A stretch of DNA of 64,000 nt from Paraburkholderia sp. UYCP14C (GTDB taxonomy: Bacteria; Pseudomonadota; Gammaproteobacteria; Burkholderiales; Burkholderiaceae), in assembly GCF_004197395.1 (NCBI RefSeq), contig NZ_SELS01000023.1, forward strand, positions 1-64,000, written 5' to 3'. Position numbers and translations under genes: made by a program. Positions 18,201 through 26,639 of the stretch are shown here, piece after piece. Each line of letters begins with the position of its first letter. The stretch's first letter is position 1. Under the pieces are notes generated by a model, which was not told where the DNA came from, searched no databases, and saw only the letters and a list, made by a program, of their open reading frames with translations.

Positions 18201-18792
18201 CCCAGCCGTACAGGCCGAATTCGAGCATGTCCGCGATGTTCGACGGATTCACGACCGGCATGTGCCACCCCATCATCGCGAAGTCGCTCTGATGCGGCAT
18301 CGACGACGACACGCAGCCGTGATCGTCGCCCGCGACCACCAGCACGCCGCCGTGCGGCGACGAGCCGTACGCGTTGCCGTGCTTCAGCGCGTCGCCCGCG
18401 CGGTCGACGCCGGGGCCTTTGCCGTACCACATCGCGAACACGCCTTCGACGGTGCGCTGGGGATCGGCTTCGACGCGCTGCGTGCCGAGCACGGCAGTGC
18501 CGCCGAGTTCTTCGTTGATCGCGGGCAGAAAGCGGATGTCGCTCGCGGCGAGCAGTTTTTTCGCCTTCCACAACTGCTGATCGACCATGCCGAGCGGCGA
18601 GCCGCGATAGCCGCTGATGAAGCCGGCCGTGTTCAGGCCGTGGTTTTTGTCGAGCGCGCGCTGCATCAGCGCGAGGCGCACGAGCGCCTGGGTGCCGGTC
18701 AGAAAGATCCGGCCGCGCGTGGCGGTGAGATTGTCGGACAGCTTGTAGTCGGCGAGAGCGGGCGTGCCGTCGATGGGCAGGCGAGCGGTCAT
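15205..18792 (-). CDS. Indolepyruvate ferredoxin oxidoreductase, alpha and beta parts fused
   Basis: Oxidises aryl-pyruvates from aromatic amino acid transamination to aryl-acetyl-CoA with transfer to ferredoxin. It is 1195 aa in one chain. Order of domains: pyruvate oxidoreductase / thiamine diphosphate region (about 30-610, with 'GYRGSPLG' and 'GGEGVDWAAHSMF'), a 4Fe-4S region with 'CEGCGDC' and 'SCNKDYSC' (~655-705), and the gamma-type domain starting 'GVGGTGVVTVGAL' (~730-920). The C-terminal ~250-residue domain is found only in this fused form. The start at 18792 has GGAG at good spacing. It stands alone. Confidence 0.9.
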   Translation of the reverse strand: MTARLPIDGTPALADYKLSDNLTATRGRIFLTGTQALVRLALMQRALDKNHGLNTAGFISGYRGSPLGMVDQQLWKAKKLLAASDIRFLPAINEELGGTAVLGTQRVEADPQRTVEGVFAMWYGKGPGVDRAGDALKHGNAYGSSPHGGVLVVAGDDHGCVSSSMPHQSDFAMMGWHMPVVNPSNIADMLEFGLYGWALSRFSGAWVGYKAISETVESGSTVDLDALQTEWTAPREFEAPAGGLHNRWPDLPSLTIEARLHAKLDAVRQFARMNSIDKWVAPSPHANVGIVTCGKAHLDLMEALRRLDLTLADLDAAGVRIYKVGLSFPLEMTRIDAFVSGLSEVLVIEEKGPVIEQQIKDYLYNRTQGMRPVVIGKHAEDGTLLLSSLGELRPSRILPVFANWLAKHKPALDRRERVVDLVAPQILSNAADSVKRTPYFCSGCPHNTSTKVPDGSIAQAGIGCHFMASWMERDTTGLIQMGGEGVDWAAHSMFTKTRHVFQNLGDGTYFHSGILAIRQAVAAKATITYKILYNDAVAMTGGQPVDGSISVPQIARQVEAEGVSRFVVVSDEPEKYDGHHGQFPQGTTFHHRSEMDAVQRQLRDTDGVTVLIYDQTCAAEKRRRRKKGEFPDPNKRLFINEEVCEGCGDCGVQSNCLSVEPVETALGRKRRIDQSSCNKDYSCVNGFCPSFVTVENGTLKKAAGAAFDPQALTAHVNALPIPATQLDAAPYDILITGVGGTGVVTVGALISMAAHLEGKSASVLDFMGFAQKGGSVLSFVRFAARDEWLNQVRIDTQQADVLLACDMVVGASADALQTVRHGRTRIVVNTHAIPNASFVQNPDATLHADALIDKMRHAAGAERMSTCDAQALATRFLGDTIGANILMLGFAWQLGLVPVSFAAMMRAIELNNVAVQMNQLAFSIGRMAAADPAALESLWQSRHALKPSVRVDTLDELIAHREARLLAYGGAAYVKRYRTLVDTARRAETAVDAASERVTRAVATTFYRLLAIKDEYEVARLHTDAAFREALEAQFEGAAGKDFTIRFNLAPPTLTRAQPGAVPTKKTYGQWMWPVLGLLAKWRGLRGTALDPFGRTLERKMERELASDYETTLQRALAKLDASCLDDVAKLADLHARVRGYGHVKLANLAGVKRGERDLAARLGIDAATGVAVKKSLEEMKGAGQLRGIPVVVAK

Positions 18793-19035
18793 GGGCGAGT
18801 CTCCAAAATTCAGGCTCGGCGCGCGGGTGACGGGGTCACGAATATCGCGCAGCGAAAGAGACTCTATTTTTTAGCGCTCGTGCGAGTGAATTATTTCTTC
18901 TTTAATCGGGCGTGCGCGAATGGGCGCGATGAGTCGCGCGTTTCGGCCCGCTTTTGAGCCGGATTTGCCACGCGGCGACGCGCTCCGGGTATGCCCTGGG
19001 TTTTTGCGGGGTGCCGAATGGGACGCCGGCTCTTG

Positions 19036-20013
19036 CTATTGCGCCGTGTTCGCCGCGATGTCCGGTGCGAGCGGGGCCGCATCCAGCGGCACGATCTCGT
19101 CGAAGTGCGCGTAGTCGATGTGGCTCACGCCGTCGCGCTCGCTCATGATGTCGACGAAGCGGTGCTGCCAGACGATCTGCTCGCAGTTCCACATGTGGCG
19201 CGCCTGCATGGTTTGCGACGTCGATTCGTCGATGCCTTCGAGCGTCAGAAGCAGCGACACGTCGCGGCCCTTCAACGATTCGGCGTCTTCGCCGAACAGC
19301 GGACTCGCTTCGTCGATGATGTGCATCAGCGTCCAGCCGAGCTTGAACACCGGGTGCTGGTCGCGCACCAGCGCGAGGTCGTAGAGCTTGCGCAGCGTAT
19401 AGCCTTCGACCGACGTCTCCTGCCGCATGATGCGCAGCCGCGCGCGCGCCTCGGCGATCACGTTCTGACGCGCGTTGGCCGAGCGCACCATCAACGTCAT
19501 GCGGCCGTCGATCGGCCGGATCACCGCATAGCGCGCGAACATGATCTTCGCGTGCGGCCGCGAAAAGCGAGCGAAGATCAGCCCGGTCGCCAACGCGATG
19601 CTCGACATGCCGACGAAGATTTCGAGCGTCGCGATCCAGTGCGCGTACACGGTTTGCGGATGCATGTCGCCGTAGCCGACCGTCGCGAGCGTTTCGACGC
19701 TGAAGAAGAACGCACCGCCGAAGCCCTTCGGAAACTGATTTGCGATCGGCGCGTCGCCGAGCATGTAGAGCGCGGCGAACACGGTGTTGAGCAGCAGGAA
19801 CAACAGCCCGAGCGACACGAAGAACACCGGCCAGCGCACGCCGAGCGCGCGGTGATAGAGGTCTTGCCATATCGGCGTCGGCATGCCGTGCGCGATCACC
19901 ACGCGATCGTCGAGACGCATTTCGCGGCTGCCTCGCGCGCGGCGCTTCGGAATGCTTGCGTCGGTGTCGGTGTCGCCGAGCGTGGAAAAACGGTCTGACG
20001 GTTCGCTTGCCAT
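19036..20013 (-). CDS. Inward-rectifier potassium channel, KirBac1.1-like
   Basis: Tetrameric inner-membrane K+ channel of the prokaryotic Kir family, 325 aa from the ATG at 20013. A slide helix 'PIWQDLYHRAL' precedes the first membrane helix (~61-84). The pore helix and selectivity filter TVGYGD are at 111-116, and the second helix at ~125-150. The remaining ~170 residues form the cytoplasmic immunoglobulin-like gating domain. The sequence follows the crystallised KirBac1.1 of Burkholderia pseudomallei closely ('FFFSVETLATVGYGDMHPQT', 'NARQNVIAEA'). The physiological role of KirBac is not settled. Confidence 0.93.
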   Translation of the reverse strand: MASEPSDRFSTLGDTDTDASIPKRRARGSREMRLDDRVVIAHGMPTPIWQDLYHRALGVRWPVFFVSLGLLFLLLNTVFAALYMLGDAPIANQFPKGFGGAFFFSVETLATVGYGDMHPQTVYAHWIATLEIFVGMSSIALATGLIFARFSRPHAKIMFARYAVIRPIDGRMTLMVRSANARQNVIAEARARLRIMRQETSVEGYTLRKLYDLALVRDQHPVFKLGWTLMHIIDEASPLFGEDAESLKGRDVSLLLTLEGIDESTSQTMQARHMWNCEQIVWQHRFVDIMSERDGVSHIDYAHFDEIVPLDAAPLAPDIAANTAQ

Positions 20014-20244
20014 CACGCGCTCGTGGGAATGAGAAGGGGCTCAGCGTAGCATGGCGCGTTGCGCGCGCTGCGGGATCATCCGCGCGGTGCGAAGGCGGCG
20101 CGGCGCGCTGGATCGGCTCGGTGCGAGCTAGTGCGATGCGGTCGTCGACATCCTTCCGGGCGCGCCGGATTTCAGGCTGGATCAGCTCGCATCACACGGC
20201 ATGCGGGTCGGGCGCAGCCGGGCGCCACACCCACGCACCATCCG

Positions 20245-20490
20245 TCACGGAAACACGCGCGGCTTCGGAATTCCCGCGCCATGCTCGATATCGTCGACCG
20301 CTTGCCGATGCGCGCTATCCACCGCTTCGGCCTGATCGGCATAGCCCGAGTCGCCGCCGACGGTGGTCCACGCCTTGACGGCCTTCTCGCGATGACGGAT
20401 TTCGTATTCCGCGTCCCAGCGCGCGCCGCTCAGTTCGAGCGGACGAACATGAATCGAATACACGCCGTATTGGAACAGCTGTTCAGCCAT
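20245..20490 (-). CDS. Small hypothetical protein
   Basis: 81 aa, no signal peptide or membrane segment, with a strong ribosome site (GGAGG five bases before the ATG at 20490). It is charged and probably soluble, with segments 'GVYSIHVRPLELS' and 'YEIRHREKAVKAW'. I do not recognise the family. It lies 75 bases downstream of another small gene on the same strand, suggesting a two-gene transcript. Confidence 0.6.
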   Translation of the reverse strand: MAEQLFQYGVYSIHVRPLELSGARWDAEYEIRHREKAVKAWTTVGGDSGYADQAEAVDSAHRQAVDDIEHGAGIPKPRVFP

Positions 20491-20565
20491 GATCGCCTCC
20501 AGCCGGTCGACCCGGGAGCGGCGCGCCGATGCGCGAGCACGCGCGACGCGCTGCCTTGGTTCGGC

Positions 20566-20796
20566 CTACAGTTCGATTTCCCCGAGGATACGATGTGCGA
20601 GCGCTTTGGCTTCTTCGAGCGCTTCTCCCGGCGTCGACGACGTCGAGTCGACTTCGTAGAGCGTGGTTTCCTGAGCGTCGCTGGGTTCGCCTTCGTCGCG
20701 CGCGAGGGTGACGACACCTTGCCAGGCGTCCTGTGCGACTTCTCTTATCGACGCGGTGGCCGTGTAGATCCCCTTGGTGTAGGTGACGTCTTCCAT
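20566..20796 (-). CDS. Small hypothetical protein
   Basis: 76 aa, acidic, soluble, starting at an ATG with AAAGGAG upstream. Segments 'YTKGIYTATASIRE' and 'EALEEAKALAHRIL' suggest a short beta sheet followed by a helix. I do not know the function. It pairs with the 81-aa gene downstream. Confidence 0.6.
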   Translation of the reverse strand: MEDVTYTKGIYTATASIREVAQDAWQGVVTLARDEGEPSDAQETTLYEVDSTSSTPGEALEEAKALAHRILGEIEL

Positions 20797-20949
20797 GGCC
20801 TCGCTCCTTTTGGCAAAGGTTTCGCTGATTTCATCCTAGCACGGCGTGGCGGGATCGGCTCCCGCCCGGGGCGGCTTCGCGCCGCGCGACGTGCTCGACA
20901 TCCGTCACGCTACGCGCGCCCCAGGGCAGCAGAATTACAGCGCCGCGTT

Positions 20950-21858
20950 CTACAGCAGCGCGACCACCTCGTCGAGCGTCGGCGCGTGCGCGCCGGCGTG
21001 GCCGCAAGCCGCCGCGCCGGCGGCGAGAGCGAACGCGAGATGCTCGGGCCACCCGCGTTGCGGCGCGCTCATCAGGCTGAACAGCAGACCGCCGATCGAC
21101 GCATCGCCCGCGCCGACCGTATCGACCACTTCGACGCGCGGCGGCTTCGCCTCGATCACCGCGGCGCCGTCGAGCAGCATCGCCGCTTCGGGGCCGCGCG
21201 TGACGAGCACGGTGGCGGCGGGATTCATCGCGCGCAATTGCGCGAGCGCGGCGGCTTCGTCGCTGGTCTTGAAGAACATGCGCAAGTCTTCGTCCGATAC
21301 CTTGATCAGATCCGCGAGCGCGGCCATCTGGCGCAATGTGGGCTCGTAGCCGTGCTCCATCAGATTGCGATAGTTCGGATCGAAGCTGATCTTCACGCCG
21401 TGCGCGCGCAACTGGGCGGCGAGCGCGGCGAGCGTATTGCCGAGCGGCTGACGCACGAGGCTGATGCCGCCGAAGTGCGCCCACTTCACCGCGTTCATCC
21501 AGCCGGCGGGGAGCTTCGCCGGATCGAACGCGAGGTCGGCGCTGTTCTCGCCCATGAAGAAGTACGCGGGCGGATGCGTCTGATGCACGATCGCGAGCAG
21601 CGGCGGCCGCTCGACGCGCTGCAGGAAGCGCATGTCGAGGCCGGCGGCGACGCTCGCGTCCCACAGCTCGTCGGAGAAGTTATCGACGCCGAGCGAGCCC
21701 GCGCTCGCGGTCGGCAGGCCGAGCCGCGCGACGCAGCGCGCGACGTTCCAGCCCGCGCCGCCCGGACGCGATAGCCACTGTGATCCGCCGGTGCGCACGA
21801 GGTCGGTGAGGATGTCGCCGGCGGAGATGAAAACGGGAAGGTCGGTGCTCGCGTTCAT
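20950..21858 (-). CDS. PfkB-family carbohydrate kinase, probable fructokinase
   Basis: ATP-dependent sugar kinase of the ribokinase/PfkB family, 302 aa. The N-terminal signature contains 'SRPGGAGWNVARC'. The C-terminal signature 'DTVGAGDASIGG' carries the catalytic Asp and the anion hole. The start overlaps the stop of the AGE gene by four bases (ATGA). Given the upstream isomerase-like enzyme, I infer fructose as substrate: mannose converted to fructose, then to fructose 6-phosphate. The family alone does not fix the sugar. Confidence 0.85.
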   Translation of the reverse strand: MNASTDLPVFISAGDILTDLVRTGGSQWLSRPGGAGWNVARCVARLGLPTASAGSLGVDNFSDELWDASVAAGLDMRFLQRVERPPLLAIVHQTHPPAYFFMGENSADLAFDPAKLPAGWMNAVKWAHFGGISLVRQPLGNTLAALAAQLRAHGVKISFDPNYRNLMEHGYEPTLRQMAALADLIKVSDEDLRMFFKTSDEAAALAQLRAMNPAATVLVTRGPEAAMLLDGAAVIEAKPPRVEVVDTVGAGDASIGGLLFSLMSAPQRGWPEHLAFALAAGAAACGHAGAHAPTLDEVVALL

Positions 21859-23156
21859 TGTGCTTTCTCCGCTGAAGCCGCTGCGGCGGGAGCGGCCGAT
21901 TCAGCCGCCGCGTTTTCGCCGAGCGCATGGGCGAGCACTTCGTAGCACGCGCCCATCGTGTGATAGTCGGTCTTGCCGGCCGGGCTCTTTTCGTCGCTGT
22001 ACTTGCGGTTGTCGCAGGTGAGGATGCGATACCACGCGCCGTACTTGTGGTCGACGAAATGGTTCCAGCTATAGCGCCAGATCTCGTCGTACCAGTCCCA
22101 GAAGCGCTCGTTGCCGGTGCGCTTGCCGAGCAGCGCGGCGGTCGCGAACGTCTCGGCCTGCACCCAGAAATACTTGTCGTGATCGCACACGGTGCCGTCG
22201 GGACCGAAGCCGTAGTAGAGGCCGCCGTGGTCTTCGTCCCACGCGTGCGTCATCGCGGCGTCGAACAGTTCGATCGCGCGCGGCAGCAGCCACGGCAGCG
22301 GCCGGAAGCGTTCGAGGATCAGCAGCAGCTTCGCCCATTCGGTCTGATGCCCAGGCTGGAAGCCCCACGGACGGAAGATGTTCGAGCTGTCTTCCTCGTT
22401 GTAATGCCAGTCGACCGACCAGTCCGCGTGAAAGTGCTCCCACACGAGCCCTTGCGACAGCTTCGCCTGGCGCAGCGTGATGTTCGACGCGACGCGCTCG
22501 GCGCGATCGAGATACACCAGATGGCCGGTCGCCTCGTGCGCGGCGAGCAGCGCCTCGGTGGTATGCATGTTCGCGTTCTGCCCGCGATACGTGCTGACCC
22601 GCCAGTCGGCCGACGCGTCGTCGGCATAGAGGCCGGCGGCGGCGTCCCAGAAGCGGTGCTCCATCAGCTCGAAGGTCGCGCCGATCATCGGCTTCGCTTC
22701 GTCGATGCCGGCCATCGCCGCATGCGAGTACGCGAGCAGCACGAACGCGAGGCCGTAGCAGTGGCGCGTCGCGTCGAGCGTGCGCTTTCTGCCGTCGCGC
22801 CATTCGAGTTCCCAGTCGTAGCCCTCGTGCTGCGAGTCCCAGTGCGCGTCGCGCAGAAAGCGCAGGCCGTGGCGCGCGTATTCGAGATGCTTCGGGTCGC
22901 CGAACTGCCGGTACGCCATCGCGTAGTTGAACACGTAGCGGCAACTGCTGACCAGGTGGCGCGTGGTGCGGTTGTAGATCGAACCGTCGTCGCGGAAGAA
23001 ATGGTAGAAGCCGCCGCTCGGGTCGAGCACGTTCGGCGCATAGAAGCGCAGCGTGTCCTCGATGTGCGCGAGCAGGAACTCGCGTTTGCGGAAGCTGGCG
23101 ACGGCCGGCACCTTCGCGGCGCCGTTGGAAGGGTGAAGCGGATCGGTTAGCGTCAT
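21855..23156 (-). CDS. AGE-family sugar epimerase/isomerase, mannose isomerase-like
   Basis: 433 aa, (alpha/alpha)6-barrel enzyme of the N-acylglucosamine 2-epimerase family, which also includes aldose-ketose isomerases acting on mannose. Conserved barrel segments are 'GGFYHFFRDDGS', 'THAWDEDHGGLYYGF', 'WVQAETFATAALL' and 'WNHFVDHKYGAWY', with the His/Trp/Arg-rich pocket expected for sugar binding. The start at 23156 overlaps the stop of the lacI gene by four bases, and the stop overlaps the kinase start. Translational coupling is likely. The C-terminal tail is Ala-rich. Confidence 0.85.
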   Translation of the reverse strand: MTLTDPLHPSNGAAKVPAVASFRKREFLLAHIEDTLRFYAPNVLDPSGGFYHFFRDDGSIYNRTTRHLVSSCRYVFNYAMAYRQFGDPKHLEYARHGLRFLRDAHWDSQHEGYDWELEWRDGRKRTLDATRHCYGLAFVLLAYSHAAMAGIDEAKPMIGATFELMEHRFWDAAAGLYADDASADWRVSTYRGQNANMHTTEALLAAHEATGHLVYLDRAERVASNITLRQAKLSQGLVWEHFHADWSVDWHYNEEDSSNIFRPWGFQPGHQTEWAKLLLILERFRPLPWLLPRAIELFDAAMTHAWDEDHGGLYYGFGPDGTVCDHDKYFWVQAETFATAALLGKRTGNERFWDWYDEIWRYSWNHFVDHKYGAWYRILTCDNRKYSDEKSPAGKTDYHTMGACYEVLAHALGENAAAESAAPAAAASAEKAQ

Positions 23157-24139
23157 GGCGTTTTCACCAAAGTACTGGCACGGGCAACGAGTTGAACGGG
23201 CAAGCGGACTTCGAGTTCGGCGGGCGAGTCTTCGAGCAGCAGTTCGACGCCGCGTCGGCCGAGCGCTTCCTTGTCGACGGCGATCGTCGATAGCGGCGGG
23301 GTAGCGTGGGCGGCGGCGGGGATGTCGTCGAAACCGATGATCGCGATGTCGTCGGGTACGGAGAGGCCGCGCGCGAGGCACACGCGCAGTGCGGCGAGCG
23401 CGGCGGCGTCGTTGAATGCAAAGACGGCGTCGGGATGGGGCCCCGGCGCGTCGAGCAGGCGCTGCATCGCGCGCGCGGCGCCGGTGTCGGGATCGAGCCC
23501 GGCGTCGATGTTCACTTCGAGCGATGGGTCGAACAGCAGCCCCGCTTCGAAGAACGCGCGCCGGTAGCCGAGCGCGCGCTCGGCGATGCTGAAGTGCGCG
23601 AGCGAGCCGCCGATGAACGCGACGCGCTTGCGCTGCTGCGCGAACAGATGGCGCATCGCGAGCGTGGCGCCGCCGGCGTTGTCGAGATTGACCGAGCGCA
23701 GGCCCGGCGACCATAGATCGATCAGCACCAGCGGGCGTTGCATCGCGACCAGCGTGGCGAGCGTTTCGGGCTCGACGAAGCCGGCAATCGCGACGGCGTC
23801 GGGCGCGTGCAGGCGCATCTGGTGGATCACGTCCTCGGTCGGCCCGGCGGTCAGCACCGACGGCACGATGCCGCGCTCGCGGCACCCGTCTTCGACGCCG
23901 TGCAGCACGTGCGAGAAGAACGGGCTCGCGGCGAAGTTGTTGTGCTGACGATGCAGCAGGAAAGTCAGGCGGCGGATGCGCGGACGCAACTGCGCCGAAT
24001 CGTAGCCGAGCTGACGCGCCGCCTCGACGACGCGTTCGCGCGTGGCCTCGGAAAGGCCCGGCTGATTCTTGAGCGCACGCGACACGGTGCCGATCGAAAC
24101 GCTGGCTGCGCGGGCGACGTCGCGGATGGTTGTGGCCAT
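23153..24139 (-). CDS. LacI-family transcriptional regulator of the sugar operon
   Basis: 328 aa repressor with the N-terminal helix-turn-helix and hinge ('TIRDVARAASVSIGTVSRAL', residues 3-22) followed by a periplasmic-binding-protein-like effector domain ('GFDDIPAAAHATPPLSTI'). It is the first gene of lacI/AGE/pfkB, with four-base overlaps at both joints. A near-perfect 25-bp inverted repeat lies 140 bases upstream of its start. Autoregulation with a sugar as inducer is the natural reading. The start is chosen at the ATG at 24139, where family similarity begins. Confidence 0.88.
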   Translation of the reverse strand: MATTIRDVARAASVSIGTVSRALKNQPGLSEATRERVVEAARQLGYDSAQLRPRIRRLTFLLHRQHNNFAASPFFSHVLHGVEDGCRERGIVPSVLTAGPTEDVIHQMRLHAPDAVAIAGFVEPETLATLVAMQRPLVLIDLWSPGLRSVNLDNAGGATLAMRHLFAQQRKRVAFIGGSLAHFSIAERALGYRRAFFEAGLLFDPSLEVNIDAGLDPDTGAARAMQRLLDAPGPHPDAVFAFNDAAALAALRVCLARGLSVPDDIAIIGFDDIPAAAHATPPLSTIAVDKEALGRRGVELLLEDSPAELEVRLPVQLVARASTLVKTP

Positions 24140-24279
24140 CGAATGAAGCTGCCGCGCGAGGCGGGGCAGCACGGGTTCAGGTCGGGCGATTGTATAGTAA
24201 AACGAGGCTAAAACAGCCGGCAAAACGCCTGTGCAACACCGGTAAATACCCGTATCTTATGGCGTTGTCGGCAATTAAG

Positions 24280-24304
24280 TTGTTTAGTAAAATTGACTAA
24301 ACAA
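24280..24304. promoter_or_regulatory. Inverted-repeat operator TTGTTTAGT-N7-ACTAAACAA
   Basis: Two exact 9-bp arms with a 7-base AT-rich spacer, in the AT-rich leader about 140 bases upstream of the lacI/AGE/pfkB operon. A looser related sequence (TAGTAAAA...CTAAAACA) lies at about 24194-24212, closer to the gene. Confidence 0.7.
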
Positions 24305-24415
24305 TAGTCGGATCGCCGCTTTCGAGACATACCGGGAGTCGTCCTATGCCATCCGGCCGAGGCGACAGCGGCAGCGTTTGCGCGTGAAATAACGACAAGG
24401 CCAATCAAGAGCCCA

Positions 24416-24441
24416 AAGAAAAAGCCGCCCGCAGGCGGCTT
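24416..24441 (-). terminator. Terminator of the BASS transporter gene
   Basis: On the minus strand an 8-bp stem AAGCCGCC / GGCGGCTT with a 4-base loop runs into TTTTTCTTT, 68 bases after the transporter stop codon. Confidence 0.8.
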
Positions 24442-24509
24442 GCTTCACACGATCGAAACGACGCTCAGGGAGGGCGCTTATGAATGTCCCGTTTGCATTG
24501 CGTGTGTTC

Positions 24510-25535
24510 TCAACGGCGCGCGACGGCGGCGGCGGGTTGCCGCGCCGCGGCCGCGCTCTCGGCGCTGAGGTCGCGAGCGCCCCAGCGTTGCGCGAGCGCG
24601 GCGCAGACCATCAGCTGGATCTGGTGGAACAGCATCAGCGGCAGCACCACAGCGCCGACCGCATGCGAGGCGAAGATCACCTTGGCCATCGGCACGCCGG
24701 CGGCGAGGCTCTTCTTCGAGCCGCAGAAGATGATCGTGATCTGGTCCGCGCGGTTGAAGCCGAGCCGCTTGCTCGCGAAGATCGTCACGCCCAGCGCGAG
24801 CGCGAGCAGCACGGCGCTCACCACGACGAGGCCGCCGAGCGCCGACAGCGGAATGGTGTGCCACAGGCCTTCGGTGACGGCCTCGCTGAACGCGCCGTAC
24901 ACGACGAGCAGGATCGAGCCCTGGTCGACGAACTTCAGCACGCCGCGGTTCTTCTCGATCCACTTGCCGATCAGCGGGCGCAGCAGCTGGCCGGCAACGA
25001 ACGGCACGAGCAGTTGCAGCACGATATTGCCGATCGTGTGCCACGGCGACGCGCCGCCGCTCGCGGCCTGATTCGTCACGATGACGCTGACGAGCGCTGG
25101 GGTGACGAAGATGCCGAGCAGGCTCGAGGCGGACGCGCTGCATACCGCGGCCGGCACGTTGCCCTTGGCAATCGACGTGAACGCGATCGACGACTGGACC
25201 GTCGATGGCAGCGTGCAGAGGAAGAGGACACCGGCGTAGAGCGACGGCGTGACCAGCGGCGAAAGGATCGGTTTAAGCGCGAGGCCGAGCAGCGGAAACA
25301 GCGCGAACGTGCTGAGCATCACCACCAGGTGAAGGCGCCAGTGCGTCGCGCCCGCAATGATCGCCTCGCGTGACAGCTTGGCGCCGTGCAGGAAGAACAG
25401 CAGGCCGACCGCGATGTTCGTCACCCAGTTGAACCCCACGGCGGCCTGCCCATGAACGGGCAGGAAGCTGGCGAGGATCACGGTGCCGACGAGGCACAGG
25501 GTGAAGTTATCGGGCAGGAATTTCGGGCGGGCCAT
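24510..25535 (-). CDS. BASS-family (bile acid:Na+ symporter-like) transporter, SLC10A7/YfeH type
   Basis: Inner-membrane transporter of the bile acid:sodium symporter superfamily, 341 aa from the ATG at 25535, with about 9-10 hydrophobic segments. Family features are 'GLLFFLHGAKLS', 'LCTLPSTVQSSIAFT', 'VTPALVSVIVTNQAA' and 'FCGSKKSLAAGVPMA', which match the YfeH / SLC10A7 branch. The substrate of bacterial YfeH proteins is not known. The C-terminal tail is Ala- and Arg-rich and probably cytoplasmic. It is separated from the upstream sugar operon by its own terminator. Confidence 0.85.
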   Translation of the reverse strand: MARPKFLPDNFTLCLVGTVILASFLPVHGQAAVGFNWVTNIAVGLLFFLHGAKLSREAIIAGATHWRLHLVVMLSTFALFPLLGLALKPILSPLVTPSLYAGVLFLCTLPSTVQSSIAFTSIAKGNVPAAVCSASASSLLGIFVTPALVSVIVTNQAASGGASPWHTIGNIVLQLLVPFVAGQLLRPLIGKWIEKNRGVLKFVDQGSILLVVYGAFSEAVTEGLWHTIPLSALGGLVVVSAVLLALALGVTIFASKRLGFNRADQITIIFCGSKKSLAAGVPMAKVIFASHAVGAVVLPLMLFHQIQLMVCAALAQRWGARDLSAESAAAARQPAAAVARR

Positions 25536-26054
25536 GTCGGAATCTCGATTCAATGACGCGGTGTAAGCACGGGACGGGCCTGTCAGCGCGCGGTCCGTGC
25601 CAATGGAAAGCGGCTATTGTTGTCGAAACTCGATTGAAAACGCAAATTCATTTACCGAATCGATTAATGAAGTTTGCGCATTGACCCGCTGGCCATGCGG
25701 AGTTCGATTCGAGCGACACGCCAGGTATCAGTATTGGCGACGTACTTGCTCGCGACAAACCGTTTAACCATTGACGTTGCAAACGGCGTTTATTTGCAAC
25801 AAACGGCGCTTGCCCGGGGTAGGTCAAATCGGCCGTCATCAGGCTGCCGAGGCGCGTCCGCGCGAGGGCTGCAGCACGGAAAAACGCCGCAGTAACAGGG
25901 TGTTACATCCACCGACGAGACCTAACACTTTTTGGCTCGACACCCTCTGCCGACGACCATAAATTACACAGTCAAAGGCCGTAGGGATGGCCTGCGTCGC
26001 GATAGGAACGCGGCGCTTTTCTCCTCCCGCAACAGGTCCATCGCAGCTCGAACG
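25536..26054. other. Intergenic region before the exported-protein gene
   Basis: 519 bases between divergent genes. It is more AT-rich than its surroundings and contains two copies of AAACGGCG about 20 bases apart near 25785-25810. I see no convincing gene or RNA. Confidence 0.35.
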
Positions 26055-26639
26055 ATGGATTTCAGGCAAGTCTTCGGGCGTGAGAGTCACAAGGTGGACG
26101 GGTTGTCGAGAACGAGGCACTGGGCTTGGGGCGCGGTCATCGCCGTGCTGTGCTCGTTCGCCTATGCGAAAGGGCCGGGTGTGCCGCATGGCGGCGGTGC
26201 CGGCGCTGGCGGCGCTTATTCGCACGACGGTGCCGGGCGCGCGCCGCGCATGGAGATGCGTGGCGACGGCCGTTATGCCGGTGCGGGCGGCGCGCATGCT
26301 CCGCGCGCTTCGCGCAATGCGATGGCTTCTCGTGACACACGCGACACACGTCCGCAGCGCGGCAATCCGAATATCGCGGACGCCAATTTCGGTTACGGCT
26401 TCGGCACCTACAAGTCCGGCATGCGCCGGGTCGGCGATCCGTCCGGCTATGCCGGCGCGATCACGCCGGTCAGCGCGGAGTCGCGTCCGGTGCCGCGTCC
26501 GCCGTCCAATATGCCGATGCGCAACGGCTCTATCCGCGCCGACGTCGCCCGCTACAACGAAGAGCGCGGCGCAGCGCGTCCGATGCAACGTCCGTCCGAC
26601 GATCCGCGGCAGCCGGAAGGCTCGCCATACCGGAATTAG
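26055..26639 (+). CDS. Hypothetical exported Gly/Arg-rich protein
   Basis: 194 aa from the ATG at 26055. A hydrophobic stretch 'WAWGAVIAVLCSFAYA' at about 23-38 ends with an Ala-x-Ala-like site, suggesting a signal peptide. The mature part is rich in Gly, Ala, Arg and Pro, of low complexity, with 'ADANFGYGFGTYKSGMRR' near the middle. I recognise no enzyme motif. An earlier in-frame start at 25932 would lengthen the N-terminus, but the hydrophobic segment argues for the later one. Confidence 0.55.
   Translation: MDFRQVFGRESHKVDGLSRTRHWAWGAVIAVLCSFAYAKGPGVPHGGGAGAGGAYSHDGAGRAPRMEMRGDGRYAGAGGAHAPRASRNAMASRDTRDTRPQRGNPNIADANFGYGFGTYKSGMRRVGDPSGYAGAITPVSAESRPVPRPPSNMPMRNGSIRADVARYNEERGAARPMQRPSDDPRQPEGSPYRN

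Larger units (their letters stand above)
24140..24509. other. Promoter region of the sugar operon and tail of the transporter gene
   Basis: 370 bases without a gene. It contains the LacI-type inverted repeat (24280-24304) and the terminator at 24416-24441. A short frame at 24208-24408 on the minus strand has no recognisable sequence. Confidence 0.5.

Noticed and set aside
17020-18957. Long plus-strand open frame opposite the indolepyruvate oxidoreductase gene
   Set aside because: Antisense shadow with Arg-rich, non-conserved sequence. The minus-strand gene has clear domains.
24208-24408. Small minus-strand frame upstream of lacI
   Set aside because: Overlaps the inverted-repeat operator and has no recognisable sequence or ribosome site.
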